Source: Synanceia verrucosa (lineage: Eukaryota > Chordata > Actinopteri > Perciformes > Synanceiidae). From it: a stretch of 64,000 nt of DNA. Both the position numbers and the translations under genes were made by a program. Within the stretch, counting starts at the first letter, position 1. Every line of letters begins with the position of its first letter. Under the pieces are notes generated by a model. The model was given only the letters and a program-made list of their open reading frames with translations. It did not search any database and had not been told where the DNA came from. Location of the stretch: contig CM056554.1 in assembly GCA_029721515.1 (NCBI GenBank), positions 27,535,736-27,599,735 of the forward strand, given 5' to 3'. This document shows positions 11,015-23,800 of this stretch, one piece after another.

Positions 11015-11658
11015 TGACTCTAAATGGAACCAGAATTTACTAAATAAAGACGTGAAGACCAGAAACTAGAGACCATGAACTCATGTTTATGAGAGAAGGA
11101 GGATCATTTCACACTTCTTTGACTCGTCAGTTTTCCTCATCCAGCTTCTTTCAGGGACACCAATAAAATCAAACCTTTGTTAGAAAAACACAGTTGGCAG
11201 TGTGGTTTAATGAGTTATTATTCTGTGTTCCACATGAAAAAAAGGTATGTATTTGATAAACAAGCCTCAAACTGACTGCCTTAGTGTCATGAATCTGTTA
11301 AACGAGTACCCTGAATGATTACCTGGCAGTGTCTGTATTCTTTTATGGTGGAGGGGGAAAGGTAAATCCTCTGTGTGTTTGAGCTGCAGCTGAGGAATTC
11401 TTTGAGATGAAACACAGCCTGAGGCATTTCAGCTGTCTGGTATCACTTCAGAGAAGGTTCCAGCAGGTCCAGCAACATGATGGGAGACAACAGCTGAGTC
11501 CAAATAGTAACTCACTCAGTGATGGAAAGAGACCTGCTGGGGGTCCTCATGTCTACTATACATGGGCTTTGTCGAGAAAAAGAAAACACCAGTGATCATG
11601 TTACAACCCTCACCATGACCAACAGCCTCAAAACGTTTGGACGTCTTTCATGTGCAGG
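11015..11658. other. 3' flank of C5orf22, no separate gene
   Basis: Lies between the chromovirus and the C5orf22 stop codon and probably holds the C5orf22 3' UTR. A minus-strand ATTAAA (plus-strand TTTAAT, about 11206-11211) is a possible polyadenylation signal about 450 nt after the stop; this is weak evidence. Confidence 0.35.
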
Positions 11659-11815
11659 TTAGGAGGCCTGAGGTTGGCAGGCCTGAGTCTCTGTGCTGCT
11701 GTTCTCATAGTCTCTGTGTAAATCCAGCGCTCCGTACAGGCTCTGCAGGACAGCCAGGACTCTGCTCTGGACCGAGTCCACCTGCTCAACAGGGCAGTAC
11801 TCATCCAGACTAGAC
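11659..11815 (-). CDS. C5orf22: C5orf22 exon 10 (residues 402-453, stop)
   Basis: Acceptor GTTTTCAG|GTCTAG after an 87-bp intron. Encodes SSLDEYCPVEQVDSVQSRVL and LYGALDLH, ending QPQAS and TAA at 11661-11659. Confidence 0.93.
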
Positions 11816-14800
11816 CTGAAAACATTCCACACATTTAACATCTTCATGTTCGTTCATCTTCACGTTTACCAGACAGTTAGAGGCACCTCACTGTGGATCT
11901 ACCTGGACATGGTCACCAGAGTAGGTTTAGGAAGAACCTTCAGCAAGAGCTGCACTGCTGAGATGAGCCTGTCGATCTCTTCGTCAGTGCTGATGTGGTG
12001 AGGCAGCTCCACAGAGTCACAGGTCAGCCCTGCCTGATGCACCTGAGGAGGAGCAGGAAGAGGAGGAGAAGGAGGAACACCAGACAAGAAAGAGAAAAGA
12101 AAGAGCGAGTCAGGACCAGGACAGACTGCAAGACATGGAGGAGCAGAGAGGTGAGGAGAAAAAAAGAGAGTGAATGAAACCAAAGTCCAGTGTGAAACAT
12201 CTGAACCTCCACCTGAACCTCCATCTACACCTCCATCTAAACCTTCATCTGACCCTCCATCTACACCTCCACCTGAACCTCTAACTGAACCTCCATCTAT
12301 CCCTCCACCTGAACCTCTACCTGAACCTCCATCTACACCTCCATCTAAACCTTCATCTGACCCTCCACCTACACCTCCACCTGAACCTCCATCTAAACCT
12401 TCATCTGACTCTCCATCTACACCTCCACCTGAACCTCCCCCTGAACGTCCATCTGAACCTCCATCTACACATCCACCTGAACCTCCCCGTGAACCTCCCC
12501 CTGAACGTCCATCTGAACCTCCATCTACACCTCCACCTGAACCTCCATCTACACCTCCACCTGAATCTCCCCATGAACCTCTCCCTGAATGTCAATCTGA
12601 ACCTCCATCTACACCTCCACCTGAACCTCTACCTGAACCTCCATCTACACCTTCACCTGAACCTCCACCTGAACCTCCCCTGAACCTCCACCTGAACGTC
12701 CATCTGAACCTCCACCTGAACCTCCACCTGAACGTCCATCTGAACCTCCCCTGAACCTCCACCTGAACGTCCATCTGAACCTCCACCTCAACGTCCATCT
12801 ACACCTCCACCTGAACCTCTACCTGAACCTCCACCTGAACCTCCCCTGAACCTCCACCTGAACGTCCATCTGAACCTCCACCTGAACGTCCATCTGAACC
12901 TCCCCTGAACCTCCACCTCAACGTCCATCTGAACCTCTACCTGAACCTCCATCTACACCTCCACCTGAACCTCCACCTGAACCTCCCCTGAACCTCCACC
13001 TGAACGTCCATCTGAACCTCTACCTGAACCTCCACCTGAACGTCTATCTGAACCTCTACCTGAACCTCCATCTACACCTCCACCTGAACCTCCCCTGAAC
13101 CTCCACCTCAACATCCATCTGAACCTCTACCTGAACCTCCATCTACACCTCCACCTGAACCTCCATCTAAACCTCCATCTACACCTCCACCTGAACCTCT
13201 ACCTGAACCTCCATCTACACCTCTACCTGAACCTCCACCTGAACCTCCCCTGAACCTCCACCTGAACGTCCATCTGAACCTCTACCTGGACCTCCATCTA
13301 CACCTCCACCTGAACCTCCATCTACACCTCCACCTGAACCTCCATCTAAACCTCCATCTACACCTCCACCTGAACCTCTACCTGAGCCTCCATCTACTCC
13401 AAGCCTTGTGCCGTCCTGCTTCATTATCAGATCATTTCTGGATGTTTCATTCACACTGTCCTATCATTCCAGCCCAGAGCTGTGGTACACAGCACATAAA
13501 TGGATTTGTTTTCTTACCATTTCATAATCAGGGCTCAGATTCCTCGACCGCAGACTGGAGACCAGTTGGGCTAATGAAGCCATGCTGGGAATACATGCAG
13601 GAAAAAAGAGAGGTGATGCACTCGAACCAGACAGAAACAACGAGGACGGTAGAGCCCTCTAGCATCCTTTACAGCTGCAACACTTGGACACCATAGTGCT
13701 GTGCCACATGGACAGAACTTCAGATCGATTCTAATGTTGAGTTGTGCTTTACGCAGCGTATCTATACCACAACCTGAGTAATGTTAACGTTCAACAGAGA
13801 CAAGCAGCCTACATTTATTGATATGGGTTATATCCTACGGTAGACATTTTTTTATCAAACAGCTCCACTTTACCACTACACTATCACCATACATACTCTA
13901 TTTACATACATGTATCACTACATCCTGCACTTCTTTGACTCTCACTCACTCTTACCTAGACACATTTTAACAGTCACTGTTGAAACAAAGATGAAACCAA
14001 ATGAGCATTTGGTTTGGCTTAAATGGCACGTTAGACCTGTTCTCTGGATTGTGCACACTCCCTTATCATCATTGTAACAGGAAGTTACCAGCTCAGTCTG
14101 CAGAGCAAACACATGCATATGTTTATATGTGTTTATGTATCAGCTCTGAGACTGACTACCCACCTATGGGAACCCTCTGCAGACAGGGATGATCTGATGT
14201 CACCAAGTACTTATCAGTCCTGGACAAATGTCAACATTCTAGGCTCAGTGGCCAGGACTATTGTGGTAGCTGTCCAGGACTGTCCATTACTGGGTGACAT
14301 CAGGTTGTGCCTACAGACAGCTCCTCTATCTACTGACTGATCTTGTCAAAGGTGAATAAACACAGAGGAGCCGTGAGAATAGATAATGGATGGTATGTGG
14401 AGGTGTTCCTTACTTGTCATAAAACCCAGAGATGACTCAGCATTGTTGCTCTTCCACTTCCCTCAGCGGGTTTTTAGTTTGATGCCTGAAATGACGTCTG
14501 TGCTAACTTTAGCATCAGCTGCTAATTTGCCATTGCTATTTACAGCCTAGTGTGTGTTTTACTGAAGACCATGTTGGTGAACAAAACGTGATTATCATGA
14601 ACCTTTGTTTGCCACAGAGCTGAAAAATCCCACTGACTTTTGGTGGAGGGATCTAGTGCCATGCAAACAAAACTATTTCAGGAGCTGCTGCACTCCATTT
14701 TCTCCCTCTTATCCTCTCATAGGGTCTTTGGGGGGCTAGAACCTATCCCAGCTGTCTTAGGGAATCGAACCTGGTACCTTCTTGCTGTGAGGCAACAGCT

Positions 14801-17800
14801 AACCACTACACAACCGTGCCGCCCATCACTCTATATATGTATCTATACATAAGAAGGGAACATTTCTGTCACTTTGCTTTGCTGTGTGGGTTATAAAAGT
14901 GGAACTTCAATGTTTTTTGGCTAAACTGACAGTTGGGAAACTTTTGCACCGACACAGTCCTGATTTAAAGTATGAACATGCCGTTTTCACCGTTAACTGT
15001 AGAAGAAACGTGTCAATGCAAAGGAGCATGTTGTTTAGGTCTCTATGTTGCTACTGCTGCAGAGGAACTTTACCCAGGCTTACTGGCCCAGCGGGAGACC
15101 GTCTCCTCCCCATCATCCTCCAGCAGATCAGCAAATGCAGCCTCCAGGTCTTCCAACTGATGGACACGACGGTCCACACACTCATCAAGCTCCTCCTGGA
15201 CACACCAACACACACGTTCATTAGTTACAGGACAAACCACTAACAATTATACTACAAAATCTGCTACAAGTCTGTGTGGTATGACTCATAGATAGGAAAG
15301 AAGGAAGGAAGGTAGGTAGGAAGCATATCCAGTTAACAGTAAGCAGTAATCCCACCGGAGCAAAGAGAGCAGCAATCATTTTCTCTTTGTTTCATAAACA
15401 TTAAATCACATTAATTAAGATATTTACCTTGATAGTCATTTTAATGCCTTTTTGAACTTCTGTATGAACACAACTCTTAGCACCAAATGTGGCTTAAATA
15501 AGGTTAAGTGTATAGTAGGTACAGCTAAAGAGGGCATGTTCATTGAAAGACTAACTTAGTCAGTGCTTGGATCATGCAGGCTCAACAGCATCCAGCCACC
15601 TCAGCTTCTGCCTTTGAAAAGACCCTCCAGTGATCAGAGTTGACTGAGGGGTTTCAAAGAGACAGGCGCATATATAGTGTATGTGGAGACAAACACTATG
15701 AGAAGAGAACATTAAAGAAAAACACAGGGATGAACGTGGACGTGAGCACACTGACCTCCTCAGCATCAGGACTGGGTCCTCTGAAGTTGTAGAGCTCCTT
15801 CAGGATGGAGTACTCTTCCTGGACACAGAGAGACCACATGGAGCTCAATTCAAGGAGAGAGCTCTTTGCTTTTTAACTACAGAGAGATCTCTACGTAGAC
15901 AACCTCAGTCAGTATACTTCAGGCTATAACTGCTCTGTGTGTTAGTTAGCCTGAAAGGAAAAACAAGTGAAAGACTGGATCTTCATCTTCATGATGTTAC
16001 TCTATAACTCTGTTTATATCAGGAGGACAGAGAAACAAAGCAAACGTCTCTTTTCCTGTTTGATCATCTTTCATCATGACTTTGACGTTAGAGCTGGAGC
16101 TCATGAACAAAGATGGAGGAGCTGCTTAAGACGTCTTTAGAGGGTGGAAATATGAACATTACTGAGAATCTGTTCATCTAAAGGAACCAGAATGAGACGT
16201 TACAGAAGAGAGAAGACTTTTACTGTGAAGGGCTGTTTGGACTGTCTACTTCCTGTCAGCTTTGAGATGATAAAGAGCGGAAAAGAGAGATCTGCTGTCT
16301 GTCCTCCTTTTATTACAATAAGGAGCTTTACTTTGAAATGATCCGGTGTCTGTCCTCCTTTTATTACAATGAGGAGCTTTACTTTGAAATGATCTGCTGT
16401 CTGTCCTCCTTTTATTACAATGAGGAGCTTTACTTTGAAATGATCCGGTGTCTGTCCTCCTTTTATTACAATGAGGAGCTTTACTTTGAAATGATCTGCT
16501 GTCTGTCCTCCTTTTATTACAATGAGGAGCTTTACTTTGAAATGATCTGCTGTCTGTCCTCCTTTTATTACAATGAGGAGCTTTACTTTGAAATGATCCG
16601 GTATCTGTCCTCCTTTTATTACAATGAGGAGCTTTACTTTGAAATGATCCGGTGTCTGTCCTCCTTTTATTACAATAAGGAACTTTACTTTGAAATGATC
16701 CAGTATCTGTCCTCCTTTTATTACAATGAGGAGCTTTACTTTGAAATGATCCAGTATCTGTCCTCCTTTTATTACAATAAGGAGCTTTACTTTGAAATGA
16801 TCCAGTAGCTGTCCTCCTTTTATTACAATGAGGAGCTTTAGTTTGAAATGATCTGCTGTCTGTCCTCCTTTATTACAATGATGAGCTTTACTTTGAAATG
16901 ATCCAGTGTCTGTCCTCCTTTTATTACAATGATGAGCTTTACTTTGAAATGATCTGCTGTCTGTCCTCCTTTTATTACAATGATGAGCTTTACTTTGAAA
17001 TGATCCACTGTCTGTCCTCCTTTTATTACAATGATGAGCTTTACTTTGAAATGATCCACTGTCTGTCCTCCTTTTATTACAATGAGGAGCTTTACTTTGA
17101 AATGATCCAGTGTCTGTCCTCCTTTTATTACAATGATGAGCTTTACTTTGAAATGATCCGCTGTCTGTCCTCCTTTTATTACAATGAGGAGCTTTACTTT
17201 GAAATGATCCGGTGTCTGTCCTCCTTTATTACAATGAGGAGCTTTACTTTGAAATGATCTGCTGTCTGTCCTCCTTTTATTACAATGAGGAGCTTTACTT
17301 TGAAATGATCCGGTGTCTGTCCTCCTTTATTACAATGAGGAGCTTTACTTTGAAATGATCTGCTGTCTGTCCTCCTTTTATTACAATGAGGAGCTTTACT
17401 TTGAAATGATCTGGCATCTCAGGGGATGTTACAGAGTAATCCACCAGTGATGTAATTATTCGTGTGACTGTTTACTTTCAGCATTGAGTCGCTTAGTAAT
17501 GTAATGGATTACTTTTTTTACGACTATTTTTTACTTATTTAACCAAAGTGCTGGCCTCTGCTTTCTGTTATCCTCCAGTTTGTCCGTCTACTTCCTGTTG
17601 AGCTGTTACCGTGGACGGTCTGTCATGTCCCCGTTATTTCGCCACCTTACCTTAACCTAAATTCTGACAGCATTAAAAAGTGTTGGTCACATGTTTCTGG
17701 TGGTGTTGTCTACCTGCACACTCATTGTGACTCACTATTTTTATAAGATTTAGGGACTTTTGGAGCTTTCGTAAGCTTTTGCCTTTTAAATGCCATACAT

Positions 17801-20800
17801 CTACAAAACAGAAAATTCCACTCCACAGTCACCAGATCTCAGTCCAGTAGATCCTTTGGGATGTGGAGGAACGTAGATTCTCATCATAAATGAGCAGCAG
17901 CTGAATGACGCTATCATGTTAATATGGACCAAAATCTGAGAGGAATGTTTACACCAAGAATGAAGGCAGTTCTGAAGGAAAGAGGAGGTCCAACCTTTTA
18001 CTAGGTTTTTTTACTCCTGTCCTTCCTGAACAGAAAAATGTGTTTCAGTGGTTTGTTTGTTATTCTGGATGCATTTCTGACTTCTCAGTGAATTCCAGTG
18101 TTCTGACTCAAATTTGGGTCTAAAAAGTTGAATTCAGTTTAATTTCTCACTCCTGTTCAAAATGGTGAAGAGTAGTGAACTCAGTGAGGAAGAAAGATGG
18201 AGATGATGCTGGAGGTGATGCTGCTGCTCTGATAATATTTGTGAAGACCTGTATTATATATATATATATATATATATATATCTATATATAATAGGAGGTG
18301 TAGGAGTGGCAGATTATACCTGTGTGTACAACTCCTTGAAGGGATTCTTACATGAGAAGAAATCCAGATCTATGTCCAGGATGTACGGCTCTGTCTCACT
18401 GACAAAAGCTGATATTTTCTTCAGAACATAAGCAGTGGACCCTTCCTCCTCCTCCTCCTCCTCATGTTGGTCACCAGCAGCACCCAGGCCGGTCCCGTCG
18501 CTGCCCTCTGCTGGCAGCAGGATGTCAATGCAGTTCAGGAGGGGTTCAGAGCAGCTGGCCTCCCCAGCTTCACTGCACTGTGTGCGGGGTCTCTTAATAA
18601 ACCACCGCTCTGTGTCCTCCTTACTGAGAGTCTCTGAGATGTCGCACAGAAAAACACATGGAATACAATATATATTTTTAGCAATAAACACCTTATTTCC
18701 AGAACTCTGCAACAACAACCACAAACACTACAAGTGAAACAACTGTATCTTATTTCATGTTATATTTATTTTGCAATACATTGCAAGTGACAGTGAACAC
18801 TGTTGTGGTTTATTTTTGGAAAGGAGTCTGACTCTGCACTCACTTGTTTTTAAAATATGAATCTAGGTTGTGTTACATTATATAATGAAATATATTTTTT
18901 GTAGATGAATCTATAAAATGTGGTTTCTCTTGATAACATTCGATATTCATCTATCCACAGTAAAACAAAAATCTATAAACTGATGAAATCTGAACGATCC
19001 ATCTCTTATTTTTTCTGCAGAATATGAACTCTTGCCTTCTGGGAGACGATACAGAGCCAGCTAACACAAAACTAAAGGCTGGAATATACTTCTCCGTCTG
19101 TGTAATCCGTCATCCGACTCCGTAGCTACGTAGAACCCTCGAGCCCTCACACTTCTCCGTCATGATGCGTGTTGTTCTGCCCTGCGCTGAAATGCTCCCC
19201 CTCGGAAAGTGAAGCAATTCGCCTTAATATCACTGATAAAAGCAGGAGAAAATACTATTTTATGATTTAATTATTTGTGAGGGAGATAGAAGAGAACAAC
19301 GTTGATTGCTTTCAGTCTTTAAAACTCCTCTTCCTCTTTCTTTTCAACATAAAATCGGATAATAGCGAACGCAAACCAACAACTTTCGGTATGTTCTGTG
19401 TAAATATACCCCAGCCATAATTACTAAATGAATTAAATAGATTTTTTGAGCAGGTTGAATGTGTTTGATTTGCCTTTCACAAGGATAATTGATACTTTAG
19501 TTCCTGTCTGTGCTGCTGCAGAGGAGACCTGTCCTATATATTAAAGATATTGTTTTTGACAAAAGTATCCGATCCAACAGCAGTGTGTAGGTGTGATTTC
19601 ATCAGATTTTATAGCCTCACAACATCAGCAAACAACCTCACAGCTGCCATCAGATTTCTCAAAAAGACATAACTCCAGAAATCTGCAGTGTGAAATCACT
19701 GAACTGTGCTGATGTTGGGAGGAAGAGGAGAAACTCCATGATAAAATAGGTTTTCAAGCCTTATTATGACAAAATGAACTAACTTCTTCAGTGTCCTTGG
19801 GTTTGTGAAAGGCACTATATAAATCCATATTATTATTAAAATCTGGTCAATTTGCAACAAAATTTACTCTGCTAGGTGTTTTTTTAGGACATTTAATTCA
19901 CCTTCAACTTGTCATAATTTTTGTTTACACACACACACACACAGCAGAATGTACTGCAGTTACATGGTAGTGGTGTGTACAGTGGTCGACAGGTAGCGAG
20001 GCATTGCAGGTGCATTGCACATTTAGAAACGGTGTCACAGCACCAGTGTCACAGAAAATGACAGATATATGCTGCAATCCCCTGCAAGTCAGAAGTTGAT
20101 AGTTTGGAGCGTCTAGACGCAGCAAACTGATGTTTGTGTGCACGGAAACAGCTGAGCCGCACAAGCACCACGGCGCCATCAGCCAGAGAATATTTATGAA
20201 AATCTAATTCAAGAAATCACTTATTTGTCTGACAATCTAATGCCCACACTCCAGTTCAGTAGGTGGCAGTAATGCACCTTCAAGCTGGTTGCCAACCATC
20301 ATTAAAAACCAAAGAAGAAGACATCACTTATTAAAAAAAAAAACCAAAAGCATGAAGTAACAGCAGGGCAAAGATACATCATGAAATGGTCAGATGCCAC
20401 AGCTTTAAAGAGGACAACACAGTATAGTACACGGCTGAAATACCCACCTGTCAGTGAGCTGATACTCGGCCGAACAGGGTTGACTTTGACCACGTTGAGT
20501 CGGAGAGGTTTCGGGTTTTCCAGCTGTTTCTCTGAAACATACAGACCGTCACTGAGGAAGTAGTTGTCTTTGCTGGTCACCCTGCACAGAAACAGAGAGG
20601 AGGTGGCATTCATGATACACCGACCATTTAAAGCTGGTATTGTACAGTTAAAAGGTGGTGTTGTATATCAGACCTGATGGTGGTGGAGGATGGGTCTCTT
20701 CCTACAGCCATCCTGTGCTCCCCCTCTCTGATCTGCTGGGCCCAGTATGGATGCAGCCATGCCACACATGACACATGGCCAGCATACACCATGGGCATGA

Positions 20801-23800
20801 TCCAGTTCTCTATGCTGAGCTCACTGACGAGAAAGAGGAAGACATGCAGGCTTTTTAGTCTGGGCTGCAGTGCTGCATTGTGCATGGCTGCAGGGTGAAG
20901 GGCTGCAGGATGAAGGGCTGCAGGGGTAAAGGGCTGCAGGGTGAAGGGCTGCATTGTGCAGGGCTGCAGGGTGAAGGGCTGCAGGGGTGAAGGGCTGCAG
21001 GGGTGAAGGGCTGCAGGGTGAAGGGCTGCATTGTGCAGGGCTGCATTGTGCAGGGCTGCAGGGTGAAGGGCTGCAGGGGTAAAGGGCTGCAGGGTGAAGG
21101 GCTGCATTGTGCAGGGCTGCAGGGTGAAGGGCTGCAGGGGTGAAGGGCTGCAGGGTGAAGGGCTGCAGGGTGAAGGGCTGCATTGTGCAGGGCTGCAGGG
21201 TGAAGGGCTGCATTGTGCAGGGCTGCAGGGTGAAGGGCTGCAGGGTGAAGGGCTGCATTGTGCAGGGCTGCAGGGTGAAGGGCTGCAGGGTGAAGGGCTG
21301 CAGGGTGAAGGGCTGCATTGTGCAGGGCTGCAGACTGAAGGGCTGCAGGCTGAAGGGCTGCATTGTGCAGGGCTGCAGGCTGAAGGGCTGCATTGTGCAG
21401 GGCTGCAGGGTGAAGGGCTGCAGGGCACTGGTTTATCCCAGTGAAGACTCTGGACAGGTCACTAGTCTGTTTTTGTTCATGCAACCATCATGTTGCTTCA
21501 CAACCACATACTGTGGGCTGAATGGCTTGGTAGCGACAGACCAGGGCCCAATCCCAAACCATCCCCTGCACACTCTCTACACATAAGCCCTCCATTTACT
21601 CGTTCTCTTGGAGGCTCCACGATATTAAGGGCCATCCCAAACCATGTAAGGTGGAGGGCGAGTGCACCGTTGAGCCCTTAAATAGAGAATCTGCATCGAT
21701 GCACATTTAAGAAGGCTTTAGCAGGAGGAGGAAGCAGGAGGATGACAAAATGGAGGAGGAAGCAACATACACAATTAAGTTCTGCATGTGTCCAGTTTGT
21801 CCCTCACACCTTTGTCACACTGACAGAAAATAACCTTGGTTTGATTTTTCAGCTCTGGCTCCTCAAAATGTGAGAACAACTGGTAGGAAAATTCATCTGG
21901 CTTCATTTGTTTGATTGGAAATGCCAAATGGTCCTGGAGTTGAAAGACTTGTGGAACCACTTGAAATGATTTGAGGTAAAAGTCTTTTCGTCGCCATGGC
22001 AACAAGTGCTTCCACTTTCGGGTGGCGTGAGAAGGGCGCCCCGTACCTGCTCATCTTATTTATACCCTCCCTTTCAGTTAAGCCTCCACAGCTGGAGTGA
22101 GACTTCAGTTGGAGTGATACTGGTGGTGAAGGGGTAGTGTGTAAGGGGGGTTTAGGATTGAGCCCAGGTCTTTTCTACCACCTCTTCTCCAAGCCACAGC
22201 TTCATCATGATCCGACGATCCAGCCCTCTGGCTCAGCCTGAAGGCCTCGCTGGAATAATATTGAGACAAAACATACCTGAGAAGTTTCTCCTTATCAAAG
22301 ACTGTGTCAGCAGACATGTTGACAGGGATGAGCAGATCAGGGTGGGAGTCTAGGTGAACCATCTTTATGTTCTTCAGTGGGAGGTGTCTTGATGCGATGG
22401 CACGATAAATATGACCCACCACCTGGCAAAGACAGTAAAACAAGCAATTGCTCATCAGTATGTGGTGAGAAAAACTAAAAAGTAAAAGATGAGCCTGCTG
22501 CCTGGATGCCTGAAGGAACGGACTCAGTGAAGATGGCAGCTGCAGTGACTGAGCATGAGATTCACCCCTCAGGTTTAAATGCTAGCTTTTGGAAGCATTT
22601 CGGTTTTATGAATATGAAAAGAGCACTGACAAAACTTACTCCTAAGATGTGTAAAACCAGGATTAAGTACAGTAGTAACACTACAAACATGCATCAGCGC
22701 CTGACGCGTTTCCACACCTGGTTAGAGGAGAAGAATCCTCCGGTTCTTACAGTCATAAATGTCAGACCCTAAAATGATCCTTTACATGTGAGTCATTAAC
22801 AACAATGTGACATTGAACTGCTCTGGTGCATTGCACTGTTAGCACAGCAGCTGCAGTTAAAATCCATGATGAAGCACATTTCGCAGTTTGGTTGAAATAA
22901 TCTTGGGCTCAGATGCAAAGTTATGCCTTCATGCCAGGTGTTAATGTCGACACCTTTCAGAGGAAAACTGCACAGAATTAATAAAGTAAGTGTGGGTTCA
23001 TCTGTCTGTCTGAACGCTGCTCAAATTCATCCAAATTGTTCATTTTGAACAAAATTCCCTCGGTTAATGCGTGCGCATATTAGGGTAATGGTACAGTTTA
23101 CCAGTTGTTGAATATAATTAAAAAAGGGAACGAAAGGAAGTAGTGTGCTGAGCACTGACATAGTATTATCATTAGAATAGGATTATATTAATCCTGAGGG
23201 GAATTCAGTTAAAATACAGAAATAAGTGATTATCAAAAAATCTTTTTAACTTGTTTACACTGCTGTCACAACGAGTGAATTTCACCCAATGGGAGATGAC
23301 AAAACGATTCTATTCTCATTATTGTTATTACACAGCAGTATAGAGACAATGAATGTGAACCTGTTCAGTGCAAAATAAAGCAACACGTTAATTACTGAAA
23401 CAGGAAAGAAGAAATATAGAACTGTGAACTATAAAAAAACATAAATCTAAAAAAGTGCACTAGTTTTTAGCAGCACATACGTAATTACTATGACAGAAAC
23501 ACATTATCTTAACAAATTATTTTAATAAGTCAATCAATAATTTCTAAATAAACTTGAGGGGCTATGAATCAACAACTCTTATAACTAGCTAACTATGACT
23601 AAGTAGCTGTAACTGGCATGCGGCTATGCAGTTATAATTAGCATGTAGCTAGCTGGCCATGGCTCTGCTCCTCACGGGCTATATCTGAGGGATGGGTTGA
23701 ATGCAGCAGTCATAGTTCATGTATGTACGTATAGGACAATGAAGATGATGATACTTCTGATAACTAGCATGTAGCTATGTAGCTATAACTAGCATGTAGC

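Noticed and set aside
12170..12754. 194-codon Pro-rich ORF (PPEP/PPST repeats)
   Set aside because: Produced by a 12-bp repeat whose period is a multiple of three. It lies antisense within C5orf22 intron 8, with no gene context.
16338..17257. Long repeat-protein ORFs of 156 and 119 codons (17-residue repeats)
   Set aside because: A 51-bp tandem unit gives an open frame automatically. The frame breaks at 50-bp units, and the region is intronic.
19060..19200. Possible DNA-transposon end (GGCTGGAATATACTTCTCCG)
   Set aside because: Resembles ends of common fish DNA transposons, but I could not locate a matching inverted end or a target duplication.
20821..21586. Several overlapping Cys/Pro/Leu-rich ORFs on both strands
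   Set aside because: All are frames of the 15-bp minisatellite. Being open in five frames points to repeat structure, not coding.
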